Shown here: positions 8,780 through 17,353 of the stretch, in pieces
Layout of the letters: every line of letters starts with the position of its first letter
Numbering within the stretch: position 1 is the stretch's first letter
Assembly (NCBI RefSeq): GCF_030316765.1
Contig: NZ_JASZYT010000001.1
Location: 248,001 to 312,000 of the forward strand
DNA: 64,000 nucleotides
Source: Variovorax saccharolyticus
GTDB lineage: Bacteria; Pseudomonadota; Gammaproteobacteria; Burkholderiales; Burkholderiaceae_C
Direction of reading: 5' to 3'
Notes under the pieces: generated by a model
Databases searched by the model: none
The model's input: the letters and a program-made list of their open reading frames with translations, nothing else
Told to the model about the DNA's origin: nothing
Position numbers and translations under genes: made by a program

Positions 8780-9561
8780 GACAAGCCTCCGGCGGCATGG
8801 CGAGGTGGCCCCGACTGCGCTCCGCGCCGCTGCCGGGTCCTTGCGGGTGGTTCCGCCGCGGTCTTGGTCGCTTTCCGAAGCTGCATCCGGCGCGCCGCGA
8901 TGGCCAGCGCCTTCGCTTCGGCATCCCCATGTTTCGCGACCGAAAACGACTGGTGGAAGGAAGGCCCTTTCTTCGACCGGGTCGAGGCGATCCATCGACC
9001 CGGGTCCGTCGGCCCGGACCGGCGATGGAAGACGCCGGGAATGCCGCTGCTGTTCGTGCTGCGCAGTAGCTCTCTGGCTGTCTTGGGTGCGGGGCAGTCC
9101 GGCGGCAGCGGCCGTCGTGGCGCTGCACGCAGCCAGGCTTCATCCGGATGCACCCGTGCCAGCCCGGCCATCTGCCGCAGGTGCAACTGGCGCTCGGCGA
9201 TCGCCAGCCGCTTGGCGTCCGGGCCGTAGCGCCCGACGCTGAAGCACTTGCGCAGCACTGCGCCTGGTCCGATGTAGGTCTGGACGATCCAGTAACGGGG
9301 CTCGCCTTCGGTGCCGGTGCGGCAGGTCACGCCCGGAATGCCCGAGCTGTTGTTGCGGCGGAGCATGTCGGCCCTCTGGCGCCGCGGCACGGGGGGATGC
9401 TTCTTGATCATCTGATCGCGCCAGACCCGGGCCCGCAGCAGCGCAGCCTCCTCGCCCTGGTGCATCTTGAAGGTGAAGCGCTTGAACAGCGTGACGCCGC
9501 CTCGCTTCAGCTCGACCCTCCAGCCGCGGCCGCCGCGCGTGATTCCATACATCGACCGCAT
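8776..9561 (-). CDS. AP2-like DNA-binding repeat protein
   Basis: A 261-residue basic protein built from AP2-like units. Two clear repeats lie at about 70-128 and 170-228, each with NSSGIPGV, a W-I-V/A strand, a basic loop, FSV.(K/R)(Y/H)G and an alanine-rich helix (LAIAxRxxxLR). A weaker N-terminal unit (YGITRGGRGWRV... then ALLRARVWRD) covers 5-50. AP2 domains bind DNA and in bacteria are usually fused to HNH homing nucleases, but no HNH motif is present here. A GGAGGAGAG site precedes the ATG. The function is unknown; a DNA-binding role is a family inference. Confidence 0.7.
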   Translation of the reverse strand: MRSMYGITRGGRGWRVELKRGGVTLFKRFTFKMHQGEEAALLRARVWRDQMIKKHPPVPRRQRADMLRRNNSSGIPGVTCRTGTEGEPRYWIVQTYIGPGAVLRKCFSVGRYGPDAKRLAIAERQLHLRQMAGLARVHPDEAWLRAAPRRPLPPDCPAPKTARELLRSTNSSGIPGVFHRRSGPTDPGRWIASTRSKKGPSFHQSFSVAKHGDAEAKALAIAARRMQLRKATKTAAEPPARTRQRRGAQSGPPRHAAGGLS

Positions 9562-9703
9562 GGGACTCTCCTCCTGAAATTCTTGTGCGCTCGAATCTTC
9601 AGAGGGCGGTCGCCAGGGTGTCTGCGGGCACGCGCTGAATCACGCGGGAGAAACTTCCAGTGAACGTTGCAGTTGGTTGCTGCCAGATCCGCAAAACATG
9701 AAA

Positions 9704-9723
9704 TACTGTTGTTTTATCCAGTA
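9704..9723 (+). promoter_or_regulatory. LexA (SOS) box upstream of the radical SAM gene
   Basis: A 20-base site reading TACTG-N10-CAGTA with a T-rich centre, matching the outer arms of the gamma/beta-proteobacterial LexA box exactly. It ends 11 bases before the ATG at 9735, where bound LexA would block transcription or initiation. It predicts DNA-damage induction of the downstream gene. Confidence 0.75.
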
Positions 9724-9734
9724 TCGGAGTCGCC

Positions 9735-10829
9735 ATGGCCGACACCTTCATCCCCGTCCACGCCCTCAAGGGCCGCGGCGCCGCGACGCGCCTGCCGCAT
9801 CGCTTCGAGCGCGATGTCCGCGACGCCTTCGACGACGGCTGGGGCACGCTGGAAGAGGGCGAGGCCGAAGCCGAGGGCCTCCAGCCGCTGCAGACCGAGG
9901 TCCGCTTCGAGGACGTGAAATCGGTGCTGAGCGAGAACGACTCGCCCGACATTCCCTTCGACCGTTCATTGAATCCGTATCGGGGCTGCGAGCACGGCTG
10001 CATCTACTGCTTCGCCCGGCCCACCCACAGCTACCTCAACCTGTCGCCGGGCCTGGACTTCGAGACCAAGCTGATCGCCAAGCGCAACATCGCCGACGTG
10101 CTGCGCACCGAACTGGGCCGCAAGGCCTACCGGCCGAGCCAGATCGCGATCGGCACCGCGACCGATTGCTACCAGCCGATCGAGCGCGAGCTGCGGCTCA
10201 CGCGCTCGGTGATCGAAGTGCTGCAGGAGACCCGCCATCCCTTCGGCCTCGTGACCAAGTCCAGCGCGGTCGAGCGCGACCTCGACCTGATCGCGCCGAT
10301 GGCGGCCGACCGGCTGGCGGCGGTCTACGTCACGATCACCACGCTCGACGGCGATCTCGCGCGCAAGCTCGAGCCGCGCGCCGCCGCGCCGCACCGCCGG
10401 CTGCGGACGCTGCGAACCCTGGCCGATGCCGGCGTGCCGGTGGGCGTCAGCGTGGCGCCGCAGATTCCCTTCGTCACCGAGGACATGGAGCAGGTGCTCG
10501 AAGCCGCCTGGGAGGCTGGCGCGCGCTGCGCCTTCTATACCGTGATCCGGCTGCCGTGGGAGGTGGCGCCGCTGTTCAAGCAGTGGCTCGAGCTGCACTA
10601 TCCGCAGCGGGCCGATCGCATCATGGCGCGCATCCGCGAGATGCGCGGGGGCAAGGACTACGACGCCGACTTCGCGACCCGCATGAAGGGAAGCGGCCTG
10701 TGGGCCGAACTGATCCGCCAGCGCTTCGAGAAGGCGACGCGCCGCATCGGCTTCAACCGCGAGCGGATCGCGCTCGATCTCAGCGCGTTCCGGCCACCTG
10801 GCGCAGCGGGGCAGGGCAGCCTGTTCTAG
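9735..10829 (+). CDS. PA0069-type radical SAM protein (SplB-related)
   Basis: A 364-residue radical SAM enzyme. The iron-sulfur motif CEHGCIYC (C85, C89, C92) sits in the family stretch NPYRGCEHGCIYCFARPTH. An acidic N-terminal region of about 60 residues precedes the TIM-like barrel. It belongs to the family annotated as spore-photoproduct-lyase-like (PA0069 in Pseudomonas), whose chemistry is not established. The LexA box just upstream supports a DNA-damage role. Its 3' end overlaps the convergent outer-membrane efflux gene by 50 bases. Confidence 0.85.
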   Translation: MADTFIPVHALKGRGAATRLPHRFERDVRDAFDDGWGTLEEGEAEAEGLQPLQTEVRFEDVKSVLSENDSPDIPFDRSLNPYRGCEHGCIYCFARPTHSYLNLSPGLDFETKLIAKRNIADVLRTELGRKAYRPSQIAIGTATDCYQPIERELRLTRSVIEVLQETRHPFGLVTKSSAVERDLDLIAPMAADRLAAVYVTITTLDGDLARKLEPRAAAPHRRLRTLRTLADAGVPVGVSVAPQIPFVTEDMEQVLEAAWEAGARCAFYTVIRLPWEVAPLFKQWLELHYPQRADRIMARIREMRGGKDYDADFATRMKGSGLWAELIRQRFEKATRRIGFNRERIALDLSAFRPPGAAGQGSLF

Positions 10830-12273
10830 CGTCCTCGTTGCCCGCGCCGCCACGCGGCTCGACGCCGCACCAGTCGCCGCCCAGCGCCTTCACCAGGAAC
10901 ACCGATCCGAGCATGCGCTGGCCCGACAACTGCGCCGACTGGCGCTCGATGTTGAGCAGCGCCTGCTGGGCCGTGATGACGTCGAGGAAGGTGGTGGCGC
11001 CGCCCTCGTAGCGGCTGGCCGACATCTCGAGCACCCGGCGCGCGCTGGCCACCGCGGTCTGCGACTGCGCCGCCGCGCGCTCCAGCGCCGCCAGGCCGGT
11101 GATGCCGTCCTCGGCCTCCTGCATCGCGGTCAGCACCACGCGGCGGTAGCTGGCCACGGTCGCCTCGTAGCCGGCGCGCGTGAAGTCGACATTGGCGCGG
11201 ATACGGCCGCCGTCGAAGAGGGTCTGCGTCGCCGAGACGCCGATCGACCACAGCACGCTCTGGGCATCGAACAGGGTCGACAGGCTGCGGCTGTCGACGC
11301 CGCCGGTCGGAAGCAGGCTGACGCTCGGGTAGAAGGCCGCGGTGGCGACGCCGATCTGCGCATTGGCCGCGGCCATCGCGCGTTCGGCGGCCGCGACATC
11401 GGGCCGGCGCTCGAGCGCGTCGGAGGGAACGCCGAGCGGAATCGGCGGCGGCAACAGCGGTCTGATGTCCGGCGCCAGCGAGAAGTTCGGCGCCGGCGTG
11501 CCGGTCAGGGTCGCGATCGCATGCTCGAATTGCGAGCGCAGCCGCTTCAGCAGGTCGACCTGGGTCAGCGTGTTGTCGAGCAGCGCCTGCTGCTGCGCGA
11601 CGTCCAGGCCCGACACCGCGCCGCCTTCGTGGCGGTCGGTGACGAACTGCAGCGCCCGGCGCTGCACCTCGATCGAGCGGGCAACGACATCGAGCTCGAG
11701 ATCGGTCGCGCGAAGGCTGAAGTACGCCGTGGCCAGGTCCGCGGTCAGCAGCAGCCGGGTGTTCTCGAGGTCGGCCGCCGACTGAGCGGCGGAAGCGGTC
11801 GCGCCTTCCACCGAACGCTGCACCCGGCCCGCGAGGTCGAGTTCGTAGCTGGCGATCAAAGTCAGCGCGAAGTCGTTCTGAACCGTCGAGAAATTGTTGG
11901 TCGCGTAGTTGGTGAGCGGCCGGTTGGCCGAGATCTTGAAGCGCGAGGCGCGCGTGCCGAGGCCCACCTGCGGGTAGCGGCCGGCTTCGCTGCCCGCCAG
12001 CGTGGCGCGCGCCTGCGCCAGCCGGGCGCTCGCGAGGTCCAGCGTCGGGCTGTTGGCCAGCGCCTTCTGCTGCAGCGCGTCGAGCTGCGGATCGCCGAAG
12101 CGCAGCCACCACGGGCCCTTGGGTTCGGCGTCGCTGGGGGCGGCCTGGCGCCAGGGCTGCTCCAGTTGCCAGCTGACCGGCACCTCGACCTCCGGCTTGC
12201 GGTAGTCGGGCCCGGCCACGCAGCCGGCCAGCAGCAGCACCGCGCCGGCGATAGACAGCCTGCAGAGGCTCAC
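10780..12273 (-). CDS. RND efflux outer-membrane lipoprotein (NodT family)
   Basis: A 497-residue TolC-like channel. It has a lipoprotein signal with lipobox LLAGC (Cys18), then the GPDYRKPEVEVP start typical of the OprM/NodT family and two internal duplicated OEP repeats rich in Ala and Gln helices. The start is GTG and overlaps the stop of the membrane-fusion gene (GTGA). The C-terminus after LGGDWCG runs on for about 30 unusual residues and overlaps the convergent radical SAM gene, so the real family homology probably ends near LGGDW. Confidence 0.88.
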   Translation of the reverse strand: MSLCRLSIAGAVLLLAGCVAGPDYRKPEVEVPVSWQLEQPWRQAAPSDAEPKGPWWLRFGDPQLDALQQKALANSPTLDLASARLAQARATLAGSEAGRYPQVGLGTRASRFKISANRPLTNYATNNFSTVQNDFALTLIASYELDLAGRVQRSVEGATASAAQSAADLENTRLLLTADLATAYFSLRATDLELDVVARSIEVQRRALQFVTDRHEGGAVSGLDVAQQQALLDNTLTQVDLLKRLRSQFEHAIATLTGTPAPNFSLAPDIRPLLPPPIPLGVPSDALERRPDVAAAERAMAAANAQIGVATAAFYPSVSLLPTGGVDSRSLSTLFDAQSVLWSIGVSATQTLFDGGRIRANVDFTRAGYEATVASYRRVVLTAMQEAEDGITGLAALERAAAQSQTAVASARRVLEMSASRYEGGATTFLDVITAQQALLNIERQSAQLSGQRMLGSVFLVKALGGDWCGVEPRGGAGNEDARTGCPAPLRQVAGTR

Positions 12274-13487
12274 GCCGGCTCCTTCGCGACCGTGACCACG
12301 TCGCCTTCGGCCAGCGAGTCCGAGGGGTTGAGCACCAGCCGGTCGGCGGCCGTGATGCCGTCGATCACCTCGACGGTCTCGCCGTAGTTGCGGCCGAGGC
12401 TGATGCCGCGCAGCCTGACCTTGCCCTCGGCGTCGACCACCGCGACCCGCGTGCCTTCGGCGCGGAACAGCAGCGCATTGGCAGGGATCGTGAGCGCCCG
12501 GCTCGGCGTCAGCGGCAGCGAGACCTGCACGTACGCGCCCGGCAGCAGGACGCCGTCGCGGTTCGGCAGCGCCACCTCGACCTGCATCATGCGGGTGCTC
12601 GCGTCGATCGCGCCCGAGGTCCGCGCCACCTGGCCCTTGAAGCTCTGGCCGCGCAGTTCGGATTGGGTCACCACCACCGGCTGGCCTTCCTTCACGAGCT
12701 GGGCGTAAGCCTGCGGCACGTTGATGTAGACCCGCAGCGGATCGGTCTGGGCGAGCTGGAAAAGAGACCGCCCGCCATTGCCGGCACCGGCGTCGATCAG
12801 GTCGCCGACATCGACATTGCGGCGCGTGATCACGCCCGCGAAGGGCGCCAGCACGCGCTTGAAGCCCTCGGTCTGGCGCAGCCGCTGCACGTTGGCGTCC
12901 GCCGCCGCGAGGTTGGCCGTGGCCTGGGCCAGCGCACCCCGGCGCTCGTCCAGGTCCTGCTGCGAGACCACGTCCTTCTTGCGCAGCCCCTCCCAGCGGG
13001 CCACCGTGCTCTTCGCGAGCTCGAGCGCAGCGGCCGCCTGCTGGCGGGCCGCGATCGCCTGCGACAGCTGCTGGTCGATCTCGGGCGTCTCGATCTCGGC
13101 CAGCAGTTCGCCCTTCTCGACGCGGCTGCCGATGTCCTTGGTCCAGCGCTTCAGGTAGCCGCTGGCACGGGCCGAGATCGGCGACTGCGTGAAGCCCTGC
13201 AAGGTGCCCGGCAAGGCCAGCGTCTGGCCGCTGCCCGCGGTCTGCGGCAGGGCGGTCTTGACATACTGGGTGGCGCGCTCGGCGGTGCCGGCTTCCAGCG
13301 CGCGGGCATTGGCGGTGCGTACATAGACGGTGCGGGCGGCGCCGATCGCCAGCAGGGCCAGCACGACCAGTACCGCGATGCGGGTGCTGCGCACGATCTG
13401 GCGACGGCGGGGCAGGTCGTCGTGGCCCCCATCTTCATCGGCGGCGATCGGGTGGATGCCCAGCGCCGCGTGGCGTTGCTCGGTCAT
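12270..13487 (-). CDS. RND efflux periplasmic adaptor (membrane fusion protein)
   Basis: A 405-residue adaptor. An N-terminal cytoplasmic stretch of about 35 residues is followed by a membrane anchor (about 37-52, IAVLVVLALLAIGAA). It then has a lipoyl half-motif, GYLKRWTKDIGSRVEKGELLAEIETPEID, an alpha-helical hairpin (QAIAARQQAAAALELAK...) and beta-barrel domains. It bridges the inner-membrane pump and the outer-membrane channel encoded next to it. A repeat-derived 69-base gap separates it from the permease. Confidence 0.9.
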   Translation of the reverse strand: MTEQRHAALGIHPIAADEDGGHDDLPRRRQIVRSTRIAVLVVLALLAIGAARTVYVRTANARALEAGTAERATQYVKTALPQTAGSGQTLALPGTLQGFTQSPISARASGYLKRWTKDIGSRVEKGELLAEIETPEIDQQLSQAIAARQQAAAALELAKSTVARWEGLRKKDVVSQQDLDERRGALAQATANLAAADANVQRLRQTEGFKRVLAPFAGVITRRNVDVGDLIDAGAGNGGRSLFQLAQTDPLRVYINVPQAYAQLVKEGQPVVVTQSELRGQSFKGQVARTSGAIDASTRMMQVEVALPNRDGVLLPGAYVQVSLPLTPSRALTIPANALLFRAEGTRVAVVDAEGKVRLRGISLGRNYGETVEVIDGITAADRLVLNPSDSLAEGDVVTVAKEPA

Positions 13488-13493
13488 GGGTTG

Positions 13494-13547
13494 ACCTCCG
13501 TGCTCCGCACTGCGGTGCGAACTTGCTTGGGGCGGCCCAGCGCTGCA
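13494..13547 (-). repeat. degenerate copy of G/C-rich intergenic repeat U
   Basis: Read on the minus strand this gap contains GGGCCGCCCCAAG followed by CGCACCGCAGTGCGGAGCAC and GGAGGTC. The first part matches the copies at 35215 and 37170-37336, the second the copy at 25304. It fills most of the permease-adaptor spacer of the efflux operon. Confidence 0.5.
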
Positions 13548-13556
13548 TTCATGGAC

Positions 13557-16500
13557 TCAGGTCTCCTGGGGCGCGGCCCCGAGCGAATGGGATGCGGCCG
13601 CATCGCGCGCCGCCTGGCGGTGCGCGCGGCGGCTGTGGATCTCGGCGTAGACGGCCGGAACGAAGAACAGTGTCGAGACGGTCGCGAACAGCAGGCCGCC
13701 GATCACCGCGCGTCCCAGGGGCGCGTTCTGCTCGGCGCCTTCGCCGATGCCCAGCGCCATCGGGATCATGCCGATGATCATCGCCAGCGCGGTCATCAGC
13801 ACCGGGCGGATGCGGGTGGCGCCGGCTTCTAGCGCGGCCGACAGCGGCGGAATGCCGGCCGCCAGCCGCTCGCGCGCGAAGGCCGCCAGCAGGATGCTGT
13901 TGGCGGTCGCCACGCCCATGGTCATGATGGCGCCGGTCAGCGCCGGCACGCTCAGCGTGGTGCCGGTGAGGAACAGCATCCAGGCGATGCCCGCCAGCGC
14001 CGCGGGCAGCGCGGTGATGATGATCGCGGCATCGAGCCAGGACTGGAAGGTGACCACGATCAGCAGGTACACCAGCACGATCGCCATCGCCAGCCCGACG
14101 CCCAGTCCGATGAAGGAGCTCTGCATGGTCTGGACCTGGCCGCGGATCGTCACCTGGCTGCCGCGCGAGAGCTTCGGCCGCATCTCGTCGACCAGCACCT
14201 GCACCTTCGATGCCACGCTCGCGAGGTCGGTGCCCTGCACGCTGACATAGACATCGACCACCGGCTGGATGTTGTAGCGCGAGACCACGGCGGGCTGCCG
14301 GCCCTGCTGCGCTTCCACCAGGTTGCCGAGCAGCTGCGGCGGCGCGCCGGCGCTGCCGCTGCCGCCGGCGCCGATGGGCAGGTTGAGCAGCGAATCGAGC
14401 GAGTCGACCGCGTACTGCGGCGTCTGCACCGCGATGTTGTAGACCACGCCGTTCTGCGGGTTGAGCCAGAAGGCCGGCTGCGTCTGCGAGCTGCCCGACA
14501 GCGCGATCAGCACGTTCTGGCCGACGTTCTGCGCGGTCAATCCGAACTGCTGCAGCCGCGTGCGGTCCATCTGCAGGTTGAGGCCGGGACCGTCGAGCCG
14601 CTGGTGCACATGCGCATCGACCGCGCCCGGGATCTTGCGGATCTCCTTCACCAGCTCGGCCGCGCGCGCCGCGTTGCCGGCGACGTCGTTGCCGCCGAAC
14701 TGCACGTCGATCGCGGCCGGCAGGCCGAAGTTGAGGATCTGGGTGACGATGTCGGCCGGCTGGAAGAAGAATTCGGTGCCCGGGAAGCGCCTGGGCAGTT
14801 CGGCCCGCAGCAGCGAGACGAACTCCTCGGTCGGCCGGTGGCCGTCGCGCAGCGACAGCAGGATCTCGCCGTCGAGCGTGCCGATGGTGCCGGCGTTGCT
14901 GTACGACAGGTTGATGCCGCTGTTCGGCACGCCCAGGTTGTCGAGGATGGTCTCGAGCTGGTCCTTGGGGATCAGCTCGCGGATCGCCGCCTCGACCTCG
15001 TCGGCCAGCCGCGCGGTCTCCTCGATGCGGGTGCCGGTGGGTGCGCGCATGTGCAGCCGGATCTGGCCCGCGTCCACGCCGGGGAAGAAGTCGCGCCCGA
15101 GCACCGGATACAGCAGGCACGACAGGAGGCAGAAGCCCAGGAACAGCGCGATGAAGCGGCCCCGTTTCGCCAGCAGTGCCGACAGCACCAGCGTGTAGGC
15201 CCGCCGCACGCGCTCGAAGCGGCGGTCGAAGCGGCGGTAGACGCGCTGCAGCAGGCTGGGCCTCGGATCGGCTGCGGCCTTGCCATGGTCGCCCATCAGC
15301 AGCATCACCAGGGTCGGCACCAGCGTGCGCGACAGCAGGTAGGAGGCCAGCATCGCGAAGACCACGGCCATCGCGAGCGGCACGAACAGGAACTTGGCCA
15401 CGCCCGAGAGGAAGAACATCGGCACGAACACGATGCAGATGCACAAGGTCGAGACGAAGGCGGCGGGCCCGATCTCGCCGGCGCCGACCAGGATCGCCTG
15501 GTTCAGCTCGGTGCCCATGTGCAGGTGCCGCTCGATGTTCTCGATCGTCACGATCGCCTGGTCGACCAGGATGCCGACCGACAGCGCCAGCCCGCCCAGC
15601 GTCATGAGGTTCAGGGTCTGGCCGAAGGCGTAGAGCACCAGGATCGAGGCCAGGATCGACAGCGGAATCGTCAGCGCGATGATCAACGTGCTGCGCCAGT
15701 TGCCGAGGAACAGCAGCACCATCGCGGCGGTCAGCGCGGCGGCCAGCACGGCCTCGGCCACCACGCCGGTCACCGCGGCCTTGACGAACACCGACTGGTC
15801 GAACAGCGGCGTCACCTTGATGTCCGACGGCATGCCCTGGGCCGCCACCGGCAGCATCGCGCGCAGGTTCGAGACGATGTCCAGCGTCGAGGCGCCGCCG
15901 TTCTTGAGCACCGACAGCAGCACGCCGCGCACGCCGTCCTGGCGCACCACGTTGGTCTGCGGCGAGAAGCCGTCGCGCACGTTGGCGACGTCGCGCAGGT
16001 AGATGGTGGCGCCGGCCGCGGTGCGCACCGGCAGGTCATTGAGCCCGGCCAGCACCTCGGGCGAGCCGTTCAGGCGCACGCTGTATTCGGTGGCGCCGAA
16101 CTTGGCCGTGCCCGAGGGCAGGATCAGGTTCTGCGCATTGACCGCATTCACCACGTCGGCCGGCGACAGCCCGCGCGCCTGCAGCGCCTGGGTGTCGAGG
16201 TCGACCGAGATCAACCGGTTCTTGCCGCCGTAGGGGAAGGGCACCGCCACCCCGGGGATCGTGATGAGCTGCGGCCGCAGCTGGTTGATCGCGGCGTCGA
16301 ACAGCGCGTTTTCGGGCCGGGTCGGGCTCGACAGCGCGAGCTGGATCACCGGGATGCTCGAGGCCGAGTACTTGATCACCAGCGGCGGCGTGATGCCCGG
16401 CGGCAGCTGCCGCACCTGGGTCTGCATCGAGGCCACCACCTGGGCGATCGCGGTCTCGATGTTGGCGGTCGGCTGGAAGAAGACCTTGATCACGGTCACG

Positions 16501-16757
16501 CCGGCCAGCGACTGCGACTCGATGTGCTCGATGTCGCTCACCGTGGTGGTCAGGCTGCGCTCGGTCTGGCCGGCGATGCGCTGGCCCATCTCCTGCGCCG
16601 GCAGGCCGCCGTAATTCCAGATGATGCTGATCACCGGAATGTTGATTTCCGGAAAGATGTCGGTCGCCATCCGCAGCAGCACGAAGGGCGTGGCCAGCAC
16701 GATCAGCATCGCCATCACGATGAAGGTGTACGGACGACGCAGGGCGAGCTGTACCAT
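13557..16757 (-). CDS. RND efflux permease (AcrB/CusA superfamily)
   Basis: A 1066-residue inner-membrane proton-driven pump with two repeats of six membrane helices and large periplasmic loops. Motifs include MATDIFPEINIPVISIIWNYGG near the N-terminus and GILVDQAIVTIENIERH in TM4. AcrB has DD in TM4 where this protein has DQ, so it keeps one of the two paired aspartates, as in CusA-like pumps. It is the first gene of the operon, ahead of the adaptor and channel, which is the reverse of the usual order. Substrate cannot be assigned. Confidence 0.92.
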   Translation of the reverse strand: MVQLALRRPYTFIVMAMLIVLATPFVLLRMATDIFPEINIPVISIIWNYGGLPAQEMGQRIAGQTERSLTTTVSDIEHIESQSLAGVTVIKVFFQPTANIETAIAQVVASMQTQVRQLPPGITPPLVIKYSASSIPVIQLALSSPTRPENALFDAAINQLRPQLITIPGVAVPFPYGGKNRLISVDLDTQALQARGLSPADVVNAVNAQNLILPSGTAKFGATEYSVRLNGSPEVLAGLNDLPVRTAAGATIYLRDVANVRDGFSPQTNVVRQDGVRGVLLSVLKNGGASTLDIVSNLRAMLPVAAQGMPSDIKVTPLFDQSVFVKAAVTGVVAEAVLAAALTAAMVLLFLGNWRSTLIIALTIPLSILASILVLYAFGQTLNLMTLGGLALSVGILVDQAIVTIENIERHLHMGTELNQAILVGAGEIGPAAFVSTLCICIVFVPMFFLSGVAKFLFVPLAMAVVFAMLASYLLSRTLVPTLVMLLMGDHGKAAADPRPSLLQRVYRRFDRRFERVRRAYTLVLSALLAKRGRFIALFLGFCLLSCLLYPVLGRDFFPGVDAGQIRLHMRAPTGTRIEETARLADEVEAAIRELIPKDQLETILDNLGVPNSGINLSYSNAGTIGTLDGEILLSLRDGHRPTEEFVSLLRAELPRRFPGTEFFFQPADIVTQILNFGLPAAIDVQFGGNDVAGNAARAAELVKEIRKIPGAVDAHVHQRLDGPGLNLQMDRTRLQQFGLTAQNVGQNVLIALSGSSQTQPAFWLNPQNGVVYNIAVQTPQYAVDSLDSLLNLPIGAGGSGSAGAPPQLLGNLVEAQQGRQPAVVSRYNIQPVVDVYVSVQGTDLASVASKVQVLVDEMRPKLSRGSQVTIRGQVQTMQSSFIGLGVGLAMAIVLVYLLIVVTFQSWLDAAIIITALPAALAGIAWMLFLTGTTLSVPALTGAIMTMGVATANSILLAAFARERLAAGIPPLSAALEAGATRIRPVLMTALAMIIGMIPMALGIGEGAEQNAPLGRAVIGGLLFATVSTLFFVPAVYAEIHSRRAHRQAARDAAASHSLGAAPQET

Positions 16758-16824
16758 GGAAACGACTTGTTACTTTTGAGCGAAGTCCGCCATCATAAGT
16801 AGAGATGGACACACAATGGAGTGA

Positions 16825-17352
16825 ATGCCTAAGCTTTACGTTCCCTCAATGACGACGATGGTCTGGATGGTGGTGATGGGTGTTTCCGGCTGCGGAAAGT
16901 CGAGCCTCGGCGCCGCGCTGGCGCAGGCCTGCGCGCTGCCGCTGATCGAGGGCGACGACTTTCACCCGGCCGAAAATGTCAGCAAGATGCGCGCCGGCAT
17001 CCCGCTCACCGACGCCGACCGCGCGGACTGGCTGGCGACCCTGGGCCGGGAACTGGCCGCCCGGCCCCAGGGCGCGGTCCTGACCTGCTCGGCCCTGAAG
17101 CGCGACTACCGCGAGCGCCTGCGCTCGGCGGTGCCGGGCCTGCGCTTCGTCTTCATGGAACTGACCCGCGAGGAGTCCGAACGCCGCGTGGCCTCGCGCG
17201 CCGGCGCGCACATGTTCCCGGCCAGCCTGGTCGCCAACCAGTTCGCAACGCTGGAGTCGCCGGTCGGCGAAGCGGGCGTGCTGGCGGTCGATGCCACCGC
17301 CCCGATGGCCGAACTGGTGGCCCAGGTGCGAGCCTGGCTTCCGAAGGCCTGA
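16825..17352 (+). CDS. gntK: gluconokinase
   Basis: A 175-residue P-loop kinase that phosphorylates D-gluconate to 6-phosphogluconate. The Walker A is MGVSGCGKSS (G19-S27), followed by EGDDFHPAENVSKM, the substrate-binding signature of GntK, and CSALKRDYRERLR. The start at 16825 has a close GGAG; two later ATGs (MTTMVW, MVWMV) would trim the tail to a family-typical N-terminus and cannot be excluded. It is divergent from the efflux operon and stands alone. Confidence 0.85.
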   Translation: MPKLYVPSMTTMVWMVVMGVSGCGKSSLGAALAQACALPLIEGDDFHPAENVSKMRAGIPLTDADRADWLATLGRELAARPQGAVLTCSALKRDYRERLRSAVPGLRFVFMELTREESERRVASRAGAHMFPASLVANQFATLESPVGEAGVLAVDATAPMAELVAQVRAWLPKA

Positions 17353-17353
17353 A

